A stretch of 64,000 bases of DNA, taken from Pelargonium tetragonum. Its lineage: Eukaryota; Streptophyta; Magnoliopsida; Geraniales; Geraniaceae. The DNA lies in assembly GCA_036897445.1 (NCBI GenBank), contig JAYMTL010000076.1, forward strand, positions 29,527 to 93,526, read 5' to 3'. The notes under the pieces are model-generated. The model was not told the DNA's origin. It saw only the letters and a program-made list of their open reading frames with translations, and did not search any database. Positions within the stretch are counted from its first letter, which is position 1, and each line of letters starts with the position of its first letter. The translations under genes and the position numbers were made by a program. Below are positions 11,801-26,300 of this stretch, piece by piece.

Positions 11801-14800
11801 CCTTATCTTATATTGAATTCTTTCCCGCGGTAATCTTAAGATTTAGTTACAACTTAAGGAGCTCCTTTTTAGCCGAATAAATGTCAGGGAGGTAACTAGC
11901 AAAACTAAAGTAGTAGGGAGTTCTTTATCGCTGGGTAAATAAACCTCTTTTGGACTGGTTCCAGGCTCCAGTATGAAGAATCTGATTGGTTTGGTATCCC
12001 TTAATAAAATAAGGAGGTACATTACCGAGAGTCCGGAAGTACCGGGTTATACATACTATAATATCTAATAAGTAAGAGGTCCGTACTTTGTACTTTAATT
12101 AATTGTCAAGAGTTCTCTAGTATCCTTTATTTGTAACAAGGATTTATAAGCAGAATCTTGGTCGACGCCTATAAAACCGTGTGCCGGAAGTTACATTGCT
12201 CGTTAGTTCAATACACAACAGGCATACAATCTTTCTCTAGGACTCTCTCTTTTCTGTAATAATATAACACTCATCCCTTTTTATTACTTATAGTTAAAGT
12301 AGTTAAAGAAAAAGCAAAAAAGAGGCCCCTACCCATAGGGGGGCGGTTAAGTAGTTAACTAAAAGTAGTAAGTTAAGTTTGCTAGAGCTAGGTATTTAGG
12401 AGTTTCTCTTAGATATTTGTAAAGGAAAATTTTGTTATTACACGCGAGGTCTTAAATTCTATACTGAACAAAGAGCTAAAGCGCTTCTTACAAGTACGCT
12501 AAGGGTTCAAATAGAAAAGAATTCTGAAAAAAGGGTATGGCATACCAGAGACAAAATTCAGAGTCCTTTCTTCAGGAATATAGTAGTTATTAATTAAGGA
12601 TTGCTTGAATATTTTTAAAGGACTCCCCTTATAAATATATTAGTGCCCCACTACTAGAAAATCCTTCCATAATAAAGTAAATTGCTATGCAAGGAAAAAG
12701 GGATCTCGTGCCTGAGAAATTTATTGCTTTTAAAAAGAAAAATTGAACTTCATCTCCTTGTATTGTATAAATTGCTCTTACTTTGATATTACTTGCACCT
12801 TTAGAATTCCCTATCAGTAATTGAATATTTGACTTAAGTATTTTGGTATACACCAAACGATAAGATACTGCAAAGCGCCTCTTAAATAGAAAATCATGCC
12901 CTTACTTGCCGGGTTTCTACTAGACTTTTTTTATCAGAGACTCTTTACTTTATAAATTTGATAGAATGTCAGCATAAGTACTTAGTTGTGTGAGGCGAGG
13001 CTAGTTAAGATTGAATAATTCGAAATTGGCACTATAATTATAAAGGAGCTCCCGTTTATTAAGAACACGGAGTTCTGGTTTTTCTTCTTAAACCTTAGAT
13101 TCCGTAGGACTCCGGCTCTATTAATTCTGTTATGCTCCTTGTGTGTGTATAGATCCCCACTTTATACTACCTACTCTACTTCATTGATTGTTAAAATTCC
13201 TTTGTATTTTCGTAGTTAATTAGATATAGTCTTACCTCCCTTTCCTCATAACATAAATTCGAGCAAGCTCTGTTAGTAGAATTTTACAAATCAAACTACT
13301 TCTATTAATTTGTACAACAAGTATAGTAAATCCTTTTCCTTATGAGTTCTAAGAGAGCCCTCTGCTGAGGAGTATCCTCGATTTCGTAAATGTTCTGTAT
13401 CTTTTGCTAGGGTTTCCTCGTGATTTGAACCCTCAATTAAAATCTAGGATCAGGGGCTCTCGTTAGAGTATACGCCTGCGTTCGCCTTGATTTTGAACCT
13501 GATTTCTGGCCTCGAGATGGCAACGAAGTTGTTTTGTTGTACATCCGGCTATTTTTGCATGCGATTCAAGGCATTCTAGAGTTCCCCTTTCCTTAAAAAA
13601 TAAAGAATATCTAAGGACACCCAAATCCAAGGAGTTCCTTTAGTAAACGAGCCCCTCTCTAAGCATACTTCGCCTATTCCAGAGGCTTGCCCGGTGATAA
13701 CTACATCCCACCAAAGCTTCCAGATTTGATTGTAGTGGGCTGACATTGGTAAAAACCCTACCTAAGGTATATCCAAAAACTTTAAAAGAGTAAAGAATTT
13801 AAGAATATTTACGACTTTGGTTTATAAAGAATCTGGTCGGTTCCCTCTAATAAGCTTGACCCTAAATGCTTAAGACAAAACTATGTAAACTTACACTTAA
13901 ATAGAATCTTGAAACATCGAAAACAACCAGAAAGAAAAAGCTAGAATTTCTTCAGGAGCCGCCTGGATTCCCGCTTATTCCGGACTATCTTATGTAACTA
14001 CAAAGTCGAACTGACTAGGGGCACCCTCATTCTTTTTCTTTTTGAAAAGGAGCTCCTGTAATAGGAAAAACTTCTCTCACCGAACCTAAAGGTATTTTAT
14101 AAACGTAAAGTTATACCTTACGATATGCGGAGCTCGCTTTTTTACTCTATGCAAACTTTACCCTACAAAGGGGAGGTGCTCTAAAAAGTTCCGAAACAAG
14201 AAACAAAAAGGGGAAATATTCCCGTCGTAAGAGCGACATTTATTTCAAATACCAAGAATTCGAAATTAGTTTTATACTAGGCATCTCGCAGCTCCCTGCT
14301 AGATCAGGGCTAACAGTAAAAAAAGGCAAAATCATGGAATCATTGCACTAAGGAAAGAAATCCTAGTCAGAGGCCCTGTACTTAATTAGTTTCTAGTACA
14401 CCTTAGTTATGCACTATCCCCAATGAGCTCCTTTTTTATTTATCTAGTCGGTCCGCAATTTGAGCTAGTCTTACCTTTAAAAGTTTTTCCACTAAAGCCT
14501 CCCTTGGGTTTGTGCTTGTTTGAGCTTACACTTATTTACAACGGTCTCATTTTCTTCAAACCCAGTTAAGCTACGCTACCTTATTGCTACAAGTTGCTCA
14601 TAGCAAATGTTATACAATATAATTTAAAGGGAGGGCGCAGTTTTCTTAAAGAATACTCTTACTAATCAAATCAGAACTAAACCTATTAGGAAACCCCTAA
14701 GATTTTTATAAAGAAACTTGCCTATATCAAGCAAAAGTTCCGAGTCTTTTAACGGAATAATTTTTTACCTTTCAGGTTATAAAAAGGGCCCTCTTTTAAA

Positions 14801-16443
14801 AATTGACGACCTGCTTTAGATATCAAGACTTATAATAAAGAATAAGAAAAATCTCTTTATAATGGAAATGACGATAACAAATAAATTAAGAAAAGGCCTA
14901 AAAATTAACAAATTCTTGTCTAAATCGACAGTTGAGGTGGGTATTAAGTTTTTTTAAATCCCCTAACTCGTTTAAGTAAGGGAGAACAGGAGCTCCCACG
15001 AATGCCAACTGAATATATGCTTTTGACCAACTCTTCCTACCTAGAAAAGCCTAGAAGAGTAAGAATTTCCTCGACCTGTAGATATAACTTCAGGAACTTC
15101 TGCGTATTCTACAAATAGATGATTAACCGCTTCGTAACCTTATATGCTATACAAAAACTCGATAGAGATAAGAAAATTCCTCCAAGTCTGTCTCTTGCCG
15201 AGACCCCTAGTAGGTTAAAAATTTTAGGAATGGGTAAGTATAAGAAACAGATATTGGAATTAACCGGGTTCCTTATCTATAGAAACCCTGTGAAGTATAC
15301 CCGTTGGATAATAAAAGCAGAGTTTTAGTATATGATATGCAAATTGTGTTTCATATGAAAAATGAAAGTCTTACTTACAAGAGAGAGTTTCGTGCGTATG
15401 CTATACCCGCGTTGAATGTACAACTAACTTCACTACATTAAAGGAAACTTGTACCAAAGATTAAGAAACGGGGTACTTTTCGTTTATACCGATCAGATCG
15501 CCGGGGTTCCCAGGTATATTGGTAATATCTCGAGTACTCAAGGTCCGTTTGAATTCAAATTTCTATACAAAGTCAAAGGGGGTTCTATAGAAAGCCTTTT
15601 GGTATTTTTTTAGGTGTCAATAACCAAATAATAAACCGGATTTTTAGATTATACTAGAGGGAGTTATTACACAGAAAAGACTTTACCTTTATACCAAGGA
15701 ATTCCTGGAGTATTCGCCTACTTTTAACTAAGCACCCGGTTTACTACTCAAATCGTCGTTTTTACGGGTTTATGTAAAAGCAAAAGGATTGAGCTACACC
15801 AAGATAAAGCTCTTTATTTTCTATCACTCCAAAAGGGGCCCCACCCGTGGACATATAACTTCTGAGCATACAGGGCTTTTAAGAAATATAATTTTAGCTA
15901 TAGTTTACTAATTGCAAGTGAGGTAGGGCTTAATTATTACAATGTAATTACTTCGACTTTTTGGAAGTGAGGCTGTAGGTTCGAAGCAATTTCCTTGTAG
16001 AGGGCCTTACCTATTCAGGATATTCTCATTTAATAATGAATTAACGAATCAGCATTTATATTTATAGTTAGTTATTTTTCAAATATGAAAATACGACGAG
16101 AAGCTCAACTCTTGTTACTGGTTTTATTAGAATTAGCACAAGCTTCATAAGGAAGCTTGACTTGATATTCACTTAAAAGAAGAAAGCATTATCTCTAAGT
16201 TATGAAAGAAATAAATGCGTTATCTCTTAAATCCTTACCTAAAGCGTTGGAATTTATGAGACTGTGTAATTATATGTTAAAACCTCGAACTTCAGACCAC
16301 CTCGGTTTAAGCCATTATATTCGCTATACACTTTGCGAAATGAGTCCCACTATATTTGTATACACTTGTAGGTTCGGTTATTTGGCTAAATTAGAATACC
16401 CTATTTACGGATTACGGAGTGCGCTTAGAGCCTTCTCTAGGAT
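8895..16443. other. Non-coding AT-rich DNA rich in GGAGCTCC palindromes
   Basis: No gene is recognised. Open frames at 12629-12856 (minus, 75 codons), 15119-15328 (plus, 69) and 16202-16465 (plus, 87, running into repeat copy B) show no known motif and fall within chance length. A T-arm-like piece GTAGGTTATAATCCTGC lies near 10704-10720 without a convincing rest of a tRNA. Confidence 0.6.
11858..14996. repeat. Cluster of four GGAGCTCC palindromes
   Basis: Exact GGAGCTCC occurs at 11858-11865, 13045-13052, 14049-14056 and 14989-14996, each preceded by A-rich and mostly followed by T- or C-rich sequence. A fifth copy is at 34339-34346. At this base composition about 0.2 are expected in 64 kb. 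The intervening DNA is ordinary AT-rich sequence. Confidence 0.6.
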
Positions 16444-16666
16444 TTTTCTGGGACCTATAACTTAGAATAATTCACAGCTTAGTTATATTTAACGTGAACG
16501 GCATCTATCAGAATCACCTAATATAGAGACCTTGATTCTTTGGAATACTCTTTAGGTATTTGTATCTTAAAGTAAAGAGTGACCTGACTACGTTAGAAAT
16601 ATTCCCGCTTTAATTTAATATACTAGCTACTTCCGCGGCGATTAGTAGGTAAAAAGGCTCTCCGAT
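16444..16666 (+). repeat. Diverged dispersed repeat, copy B
   Basis: Partner of the repeat at 4460-4675. The first 30 bases are identical and the rest is alignable with many substitutions and small gaps. The last few codons and the stop of the 87-codon open frame that begins at 16202 lie inside the identical core. That frame is therefore not conserved as a unit between the two copies. Confidence 0.6.
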
Positions 16667-17236
16667 TTGGTATTAATGATTGGTTGGGATACGAGTTTGA
16701 CTTTACGAGTGCAGATAGGCCACAAGTTAAGCGTATACACCCAACTCGAAGTTTTTACATTTCTGGATTCTCCTTGTAGTTTTAGTCGGAAAAGTTTCGT
16801 TTAAACTAAGGTTCCTTAAAGTTAGGATCCGCAATTTCTTATAAGTTTTATACTGTTTCTGGATCTTTCCTAACTAATGCAATAACGAGAACTTTTAAAG
16901 AAGTTCTCCTATTTGTCGATAATTTAACGGAGGAGGTCTTAACAGCATAAAACCCGGGGCGGAGTAATGTACTTTCTTCTATATCTATGTAGTCCTAGGG
17001 GCTCCTTAGATCACAGGAATTTCTAGAGGATATTATATGGAAGCTTCATTAAGGGACCTTGTGAAAGGCGATTTCATTTTTGTGCGGTGGTTTTAAGACA
17101 AGCCCCTTTCTAGAAAAGGGTTTATTTATTATTGAGACCTCTTGCTATAATGCTATAACCGAGGAGCTTCGGGAATAGAAGGACTCCCCTATTAAGTTAA
17201 GCCACTTTATATACTCTTTTCTTTAGACCGGTATTT

Positions 17237-17264
17237 ATTACGTATTAAGGATTACGTATTAAGG
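17237..17264 (+). repeat. 14-bp perfect tandem duplication
   Basis: The unit ATTACGTATTAAGG is present twice head to tail with no mismatch. A perfect copy in otherwise decayed DNA suggests a recent slippage or repair event. Confidence 0.8.
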
Positions 17265-17307
17265 AACCCCATCCTCTCTTTTAGAGTATCTATTTTTTAA
17301 AGCAAGC

Positions 17308-17330
17308 ATTTTTCGAAAAAAGCGAAAAAT
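17308..17330. repeat. 8-bp hairpin
   Basis: The arms ATTTTTCG (17308-17315) and CGAAAAAT (17323-17330) are perfect complements around the 7-nt loop AAAAAAG. There is no adjacent gene. Confidence 0.6.
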
Positions 17331-20305
17331 CGATTTATCATAGTTTTAAGGAAATATTTAATGTCTATTTTTTATAGGGATCCTGAAAATTTTTTAGCTA
17401 TTAATATCCAAGGATTTAGAATACTAAAAACCTTCTTTAGTTTAGTAGGCGGGTCCCTGTTAAGCTTGCGTTAGAGCAAAGAAGTGTGGAAGTAAAATAC
17501 TAAGGATATTTAGTAGCGCGGAGCTCGGGGCCTTATGGCATCTAAAGGGATTTCTTTCGCCTGGTGTAGAATAATATAGATTTCTTAATTTATATATTAT
17601 GAGTGCAGGAGACTGCAGAACTTTTTGAGCTGTCTAAAAAAAGAGTTTTATCTAGTCCATTTGTATGTACTCGACTCGGGGACGTACTGTTTAAGTGTCT
17701 TTAAACTGGAAAACCTCGATATTTTCTAAAAACCCCGCGAAGTTAAAACCACTACAAATACAGCTCTAAGGGAAACCCCTTGTCATATTTAGAGACCTAG
17801 TATACATGCTTACACAGCCTCCCGCTTAACTTTAGTAAATTTCGAGTGCCGAAAGAAAGAAACTAGGAATATATGGGATTTCCTTTTGCTGGTAGAACTC
17901 CTTTGACTGTTTCGAAAAGCACAGTATAAGCGCTCTTTTATGTCAGTCAATTATAAAAAGGAATTACCCTACACGAATATCTTAAAGTGGGGCTCTATAG
18001 GCAGCCTAAAGTCTAATTGAATGGGCTTGTAAAGTTTTTAGCTCGTGAGTTATACCCAAAGTATCTATATAGAATTGAGTGTCTTAAACAAAAAAGGGGC
18101 AATCCTTTGCTGATAGAGAAAGTAAACATTTACTAAAAAAAGAACTAAAAGATAGCTGGATATACTATATATTTCGGGAAGTGCTTTATACTACCAAGTT
18201 AAGAGAAAACTAAAGATTTTCATATTTCCCTGAAAGCGACTTCTCTTATCCCAAACCTCCGACTAAGAGAGATTCCTATCACTAAACGCAGAGTTTTCCG
18301 TTTCAATGCGACATTGAATCAATGTATCCAAAAAAACTAGGATTTGGCCTCTACTACATACTAAGCAATGCTAAAGCAAAAAAGCACCTTAACAGCTATT
18401 TATTACGGATTGTTTTTGGTTTGTGTACTTTATTGATATTTATTGGGAGATTAAACTCAGTAGTTAGTAATTTAAGGGGCACCTCTTAATGGACTTCAAA
18501 AAGCATATCCTACCTTAACTTAGTTGTGGTTATGTCCCTTGGAGTTTTTGGCATCCTGAAGAAAACACAAATAAGAGCTTAATGGTTATCTCTTAGAAGT
18601 TATAATATAGTACTTATCCTAAATCTTTCTGACTCCCCTTTTTATTTTATATGTACTAGAATCACTTATATAGGATATTTTCTATTTTTAAATGCCTAGT
18701 ATTCCTTAGTTCTTTTTTTTAATATCAACTTTTTTGGTAACATAAAGAAGTCCCTATAACCCTATAAAAAGTATAGAAGACAAATTCTCGGAAAATCTAA
18801 GAAATGTAGAATAACAAACCCTTAGTAAAATTAGGAAAACTCTTTAAAAACTAAAAGAAACAAATTTTATGCACGAAAATTGAGGTATACCCGGCTTAAA
18901 AGTAAACCCTTATACAAGAGGATTTTAAGGAGAGATTTACCAAGTAAAGTTTTTCGACTAAAACTACGCCTCAATATCTTAAGGAACAATCTAGTTAGTG
19001 TTTTTTAAGCCCTTTTAAGGAAGACCCGGTTAGCGCTGATTTATAAGCTACTTATTTGACTTTTGAAACAGCTTATTTAGAATTTCTTACCCAAAACACT
19101 TATATAACAAGAGCTCGAGAAAACTTCTTATACGAATTACTTGTAAAGTGCCTACTAGGAAAATTTAAGGAGTAGAGTCAAACCTGCCTGGAGAACCCAA
19201 AGGCAGAGAGATCCGGAATTTGAGAGTAATAGAAAGCTTTTGGTATGAAAACTGTACTACATTTATACTCCTCGCCAAGGAAGGAGAAAACCGGAATATT
19301 AGAAGTTCTGTTTTAACGACGAGAGAGATTAAAACGAGTTACTCTAAGAACCTTTTTTTAAAGGGACAGGTATAGTAAAACTCCCCTGGTTAGCCCATGC
19401 TGTTTCTAAAAGAAGCCGAATACACTTAATAGCACGCTTTGCCTGAACTAGCTCAAGGAAAACCCCATGTTGAATAAATCCATTAAGGTTCAAGAGCTTG
19501 CGCTAATAGTATGATTTTTTCTAAATATATAAGAGTAATCCTTTCGAGAACAAAACCTATATATTAGGGACTCTACCAGGGGACAAGGACTCCGCTTTGT
19601 ACGGGAAGCCTTGGAAAGCAGTAAAAAGCGTTTGTTCATAAATTATACTTGAGAGATAAAAGTTGGTCCAAAGGTAGCGTCCTTTGTTATTTTTGCAGTA
19701 TAATAAGCATTGCTTTGAATCTCCAAAATTTTGGTAGTTTATTTCACGTAAATAGGACCAAAGTTCTCAAAAGGATTCTACTTTATTTATATCTGGAGAG
19801 TCCGTTTATACAACGTGACAAGTTCCAAAAAGGACAGACTACAGTTTAAGTGAAGCAAAGGATAGATGTTTCGACTTTCTAAAAAGGTTAAGTTCTTGAT
19901 TAGTGCTCATATGCTCTCGCAGTTTAATCTAGTAACTATTCAAAAAAGTATCCTGAATAAGAGTTCTAAAAATAGAAGACAGATGCCGCTTTAAACAAGC
20001 TTTAGCCAGTAACTTGGGTCCTAAATCGGAAATATCATAAACTTTTGAGGGCTGCTAAAGTCTTTAGAAAAGGATTATGGGGTTAGTTATAATTTAGTGC
20101 AGGAATTCTAGAGGTTCCAACAAAATAAAAAAATGCAGCTATGTGGCTATTAAGAAAGGGGAACTCTAAAAAGCGGGTATTATTCCTTAAATGGAAGACA
20201 CTGATGGCGTAGTTCAAGATACCGCAAGTTGACTGCACAATTAAAGAAAAGAGTTGTTAGGATAAAATCTTTCTTTCATTTTAAAGGTTTGATTGGCTCT
20301 GAACC

Positions 20306-20319
20306 AGGTAACGAAGTTA
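20306..20319 (+). repeat. 14-nt dyad motif copy, AGG-TAAC-GAA-GTTA
   Basis: Sequence AGGTAACGAAGTTA, with arms TAAC/GTTA. Identity with the copy at 31275 extends to 23 bases (20306-20328), so these two share more than the core motif. Confidence 0.7.
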
Positions 20320-23300
20320 AAGGAATTTTTAAGTCTTGTGGATTAGGAAACCTGAGAAGAAAAATATCAAACTTTTGTTTAAAGATTTCCAGTATAAGGT
20401 ATAGCTAAGGGGAGCAAGTTGAGGCTGGTTTTCCTAAGGTAGTTTAGCTTACTAGAAAACGAGCATACATCCTTGAATAGTATGTGTACTCTAATGGAAA
20501 TTCCTTTGTAACATAATTAATATTCTATTGAGTTGTCAAATGAAATAAAAGAAAAGGGGTAATGCGCCCTCTCCCAATTAACTAAACCAAGTCTAAGGCC
20601 CTTTTGTGCATTATAATACGTTTTTAACCGCTATAATGAATCCTAATTTGACTTTCGTTCGTTTTTATATACGAATTTTGTTATCCACCGCACTTGTTAG
20701 TCTCAACTTACCCTAACAGTGCTTCTTTAAAAGGGAAACCTCTTTCTTTTAACCTGATTTTATAGTCTAGGTCAATTAAATAATTAGAAAGCTCCTCAAG
20801 AGAAAAGGGTACTCGCACACAAGGCTTTTAGGAAAAAAGGAATAGCAATCCTGATAATTATTACTTTTTAAAGCAAGATTTGCTGTCTATAAACTATAAA
20901 TAGGAGTTCCTGCACTAACTAAATCCCGGGTCTCTCCTAATATTTTGGATAAAATTCTCCTTCTTAGCTTCAAGAGCTGCTATCTTGGGCAACCCAGGAA
21001 AGACTTTTTTAGTAGATCCTAATTATAAAGGTCAAAGTTTATAGAAATTCTTACGTTTAACAGGCCTTCCACTTTTTAAAGTTTGGCATTTGAATTACTC
21101 GTTGTAACACTAGCTTGGAGTAGCTATCCATGATATATCCTATTATATACTATTTTATTATATACATCAAAGGGGCATCCCTTAAGTATAACTTGAAGTC
21201 TTTTTTTAACCCCTTTTCTCGACCGAAAACCCTAGCTTAAGCTTAAAAGTAAGAGCTAAAAAGGAATTCCCTTAGAAAAACTCCTGAACTGATAAAGGCC
21301 CGGCTTTAGAGTCGTTTTTGAACCCTTTAAGTATCTTTTTATGAAAAAACTCTTTTTTTACTTTTTATTCAAAGTGTTCCCAATTTAAGTGATTTTATTA
21401 CAAAAGTGTAGTACATTAAGGGTGTACTTTAGTGACTTCAGTTATACCTTATAACCAACCAATTGCAAAACTATCTACCCGGGATGCCGGGATGGAGTTA
21501 TAGAACCGGAATTCAAAAATCTTAAAAAACCCAATATAAACTAACCACAAAACACCTTAATTAGTAAAAATGAGCTAAAACCTAATAAAAAGTACCTTGT
21601 ATCACAAGGGCTAAAACACAAGTATTTTACTCCCAAATTACTCTCTAAAACTTAAAGTCTGTCAAGGACAAAAGATACCTCGCAAATTCCAAATTTACCT
21701 AAGGTCTACTAATAAACAGTCCTAACAGTTATTTCCCTTTTTGCTAACTGTAACCCCTAGTTTTTAGAATTAGACACCTTAGTTAGAGAGATTCCTCATT
21801 TAGCTTACTCAGTTTTTAACCTTCCCTTGTTATAACTAGGCCCTAAAAGAACAAGAAAGCAGACTTATCCCTCACTTCTACAATATACCTCTACAGGAAC
21901 CCGATTACCTTTTAACCGGATAGAATACAGTAACACTAACAGTAACGGAGTACAGAATACAGGAATACGAGGATTCTAATCTCGCGTAACACTCCTTAAG
22001 GACTTGACTTACTTCTTCATAGCAGCTATACCTTCTTTGCTTATAACATATTTCTATCTAGTAAGCTAAAGGAGAATACCTAACTAAAAAGTGAAAATTC
22101 CTGTGTTTCGCTAAAGTATTCTATCTGAATGGATCATCCCACGGGCCCTGCGGAGTAAAAAACATTAATTACTTGGATGATTAGGGGTGCAGGGGCTCTC
22201 TTTAAAATTAAGACTTAGCTTTTCGCGGGGAAGTTGTATTTAAGACTTTAAGAGTTCCCAAGACATTGGAAAGGGTTCCTATGGGATTCTTTACCTCATA
22301 TGGTGTCATGCTTCTTGCAATTTAGGTTGGCCCTTTATATCAACTAGATCCTACGCTAAACAAAGGTACTCAAAAGCTCTTTAGATACTTTTCATTTACT
22401 TACATGAGACTAGGCCTCTTTATAGTTAGTTCTAGGTTCAGTCCTTTCAATATAGGTCAAAGATTTTTTAGAGTTTCTTGCCCGATATAACACGGCACCT
22501 TTATGAGAAAGTACCCTTTTTACAGGAGTTTCTTTATACTTGTTAGGGAAACCTTGAGACAAGACTAAAAGCCTTGCACTTAACTGCCCTGTATTACTAA
22601 TTTGAACTTTTACTGTGAATAAAGCAGGTTCTAGTCCGGCGGAGTAATTACAAGAAGGGCTCTTTTTTAGTACCATCTCTTCCCCGGAACCCCTTATCTC
22701 ATTTTATTAACTATTACTAGCTCCTTAGTTTTTAGCGGATTTACATAAGGTTAAAGAGCCCTAATACTAGGGATAACTCTATCGCGCCTGCATTTTTATG
22801 GTATCAAAAAGTTTTGAAAACGAATTCTACAACTTTATTATTTTTTTATTATATAGGATTTAGTTTTAGGCTAGTCCTCATGTATAAGAAGTGGGTTGTA
22901 ATATATTTATTTACAAACAAATTTAGGGGGTAGTAAAGCGGAAACCTCTTAGGTTCGCGAAATGGAGTCTCAAGCTATAAGTACCTTGTTAGACTTGTTA
23001 GAAAAGTAGGTTCTTTATGCGAGGACTTTAATATACTAATAAGCCCAGATTTGGACCTAAGATATCTTATTTAATTCTTTTATAAGAGCCTCATAAGATA
23101 GTTTACGTGCTCTAATATTGCTAAAGACCCAAGGAATCTCCAGACGAGTGGCAAGTAGTTGTTAGGCACTCTATAGTATAGTTGTAAAGAGTAAGCTGGG
23201 ATTTGTTACTGCCACATCTATCGCACTAAAAATAATAAGCAGTGCTGTGTAATACCTATACCCCTAGACTCTCTCTTTTACAATTAGGTAGGAGGGGCTC

Positions 23301-26300
23301 TTACTACTCTACTAAATTAACTAGAGTACAGTTTCTAAACTTATACATTCTGCAATCTTGTACTTATATAAGAGTAATAGTATAAGCCATCTCCTGGTAG
23401 TAGAGTTTCTTTATATAACAAAAGGGGGCTCCCCTTGGCTAGACAAAGCAACTTACTATGACGCTAGAACTTTTTATTAGTATCTCATTTAAGACCCAGT
23501 GACGCCCTATTATGCTAAAGACTTATAGACCTACAACGAAACGCCCTCTTATTTTTAGAATTGTCATTATAAATTGGAGCCTATTAAACTCTATTTTTCA
23601 AGTAAACGTAGGAAACCGTTCTGGATATTTTAGGAGTTACTTTCTTTTCTTGAAAAAGTTTACCTAGCGGAAGGTCTCGTGGACCCACACCTAAAAATTG
23701 AACATTCTCAGACCTTACCTGGCTCTTCTTCGATGGATCCCTTAAATACCAAATATAGTAGAACCCTTAGAATTTCTTGTTAACGAATCTCGAGCGGATA
23801 CAAGGATATTGTAAAAAGAAACTTTCTACTCCGTATAAGTTCTTACTTAGTTTTTTCTAAATTCCAGTAAATAGGGGAACTTGCTCGTTTTAAATACACC
23901 AAAAAAGTTGGATTTGGACAAGGGTTTCTTCTTAGTGATAAGAAAAACTCTACAAAAGAGCACCTATACCCGTGGGGATACAAAGGAAAGACTTGACTCA
24001 GTAGTTCTAAGGGGAACTCCTTCAAAAAGGTAGGGTAAAAAGATATTCAAAGTCTTTCTTATCAAGAAGCTCAAGTTTCTGGAGCAGCTCTACTTTAAAG
24101 GATACCTAAATAAACAAGTGGGAAATTCAGTTGCGGGAGCCCTAGTCCATATAGTCTTAGGGGTAATTTCCTCTTTTTTGACCGTAGATATATAAATTAA
24201 GATAAAAGCACAACGGATTTTCTATTAAAATGAATTAAAGAAAGGGTTGGTGCCTTATTTCAGAATTTCCTGCACTTATTTTAAAGAATTACACAAATGA
24301 GGAATAGCATAGCTTTAAAGTTTACAAGTCACTACACCAAGGGGCCTTTACTAGGCGCATATATACAGAAAGTCAAAAGATTAGAAAATTGTACCCATAT
24401 CCATCGGACCCTAATTATGTGAATATTAGATCCATTGAAATCGCAAGAAAAATCCTATCTAGAGTTGGAAATTCCCGGTTCCTTTATAACGGATTAGAGT
24501 ACCCCTCACCCTTTTGTATTTTGATAAAAAGTTACTTATCAAGTATTGCCTAAGGGATTCCCCGGAATTTTATGGTAAAAGCTTTTATAGAATCTCGAAT
24601 TACAGGTACTTCATCAAAAATCTTGCCTTACAAGAGTTCTGAAGTAAACAAAATTATATAGTCACTTTTCTAGAACACAAATTAGTTATTAAACTTAGAA
24701 AAAAATCATATAACATATGCACTACAGCGACTCACTCCGAGTTCCCTTCATGCGTAACTATGACTAAATCTTATATATATATTATCTTTTCAGTCTAAAT
24801 AGGACACCTTGCTATCTATAAGGTCTTAAGGGTTTACTAGGGGTAGTAAAAAGACACTGAAGTAACTAGTCAAAAGCAGACCGCTAATAAAGAAATTACC
24901 GTATGGTCGTAAAGAGCCTAACTTAACATATAACGATTTTTTTGATTAACTAAAAAAACTTAACGTGGTCCTATCAAGGTTTTTTTCGTCTCAGATTTAA
25001 GCAGTCGTATCAACAAAATGAATTTAGAAAGAATTGACTGGATTAAGATAGAGAGTTTTTGCTTTAATTAGGGACATCGCGAAACTGAGTTAATTATTAG
25101 AGTAAAGTTAATAGAGACTTGAACCTTTGAGACTTATTTAGTAAATATAGAAAGATAACAAGTGAGTCGTGCCTATAAATGTGTTGCTCAAGTAAGATAT
25201 TAGACGGAGGAGGGCTTATGAACACAAAAAATCTTGAAGAAAAAATCTATTTATTTTATTATGATAAATACGGATTCTTGTAGGTTTCTAATGCTACCCG
25301 AATGAATATAGTTTAACAAAAAAGTTTTTCTATGCAAGGTTTTGCGCATTTTAGCGTGCCGTAGGAATCCTTTATGTAGGATTTACCCTGTACTCAAGGG
25401 GCTTCCAGAATTCCGTGAGCATTTGGGGTGTGCTTTGTGATTAGGGTAACATCGAAAACACGGGCCTCTTTCTGATCTAGGCTAGATAAGAGAATTTATA
25501 TTATAATCGATGGCTGAAAGAGTCAATATTACATAATTTAAAGGCTCCTTATTGATTCAAAATATAGTTATTTAAACTCTGTTTCAATCGATACTAACTT
25601 TGACCCCTGTCATAATTATATACGAGAATAACCTTTCTTTATTTCGTTTTCTTTGCTTAATTAATTGCTTACAATTTACATGAGTATTCTATTCGCAGAA
25701 TATTAGCCCATAATGAGTAAGAGAATTAGGGGAGACTTTATGATTCCAAATAGCTGTGTGTTGTAAGAATGGCCTTTAGTAACCTATAGGTTTCATTTCC
25801 ATTCAATGAATCGTACTTTTATGACTTATTTTTATGGGTATTTGCTCTAAAATTTCAACTAAACGAAAGATTATAATACCAAAAGCGGAATAGATTCATT
25901 CTTATTTAGAGGCTATCCCTTGAATTAGAATTTGTATGCGACTAAGTTCACTTTGCTTTTTTGCTTATATATTCGCTTTAAGAAATTCGTTTACTAGCTA
26001 TCGAAATAGGAAATCCTATATTGTGAACTAGAGTCAATTACGGATACACTACTCTTTTCCACTATGAAATGAGAAAGAAAAGCCTATAACAACAGCTTTA
26101 GATAGAATTAGGGGCTCCCTGTAAATGACAGCAATGTCCAATTCAACAGTAATCCGAGGAATAAGAGTAAGGAATACAATGCTTGTTTGGCTAGTAATCT
26201 TGGGGGCCAAGATATAATATATCTGTATATGCTTAAAAAAACTTAATTTGTTTGCACGAATATGCCAGTGTCGAAGGGCTTAATCTTTCTTTTTGCCCTA

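Larger units (their letters stand above)
16667..20305. other. Non-coding AT-rich DNA
   Basis: No gene is seen. A perfect 14-bp tandem duplication lies at 17237-17264 and an 8-bp hairpin at 17308-17330. GGGGCTCC is at 16998-17005. The 66-codon frame at 19649-19849 (plus) has no recognisable motif. Confidence 0.65.

Noticed and set aside
16202-16465. 87-codon frame as a conserved gene
   Set aside because: Its end falls in the repeat core, but the other copy at 4460 has no matching frame upstream.
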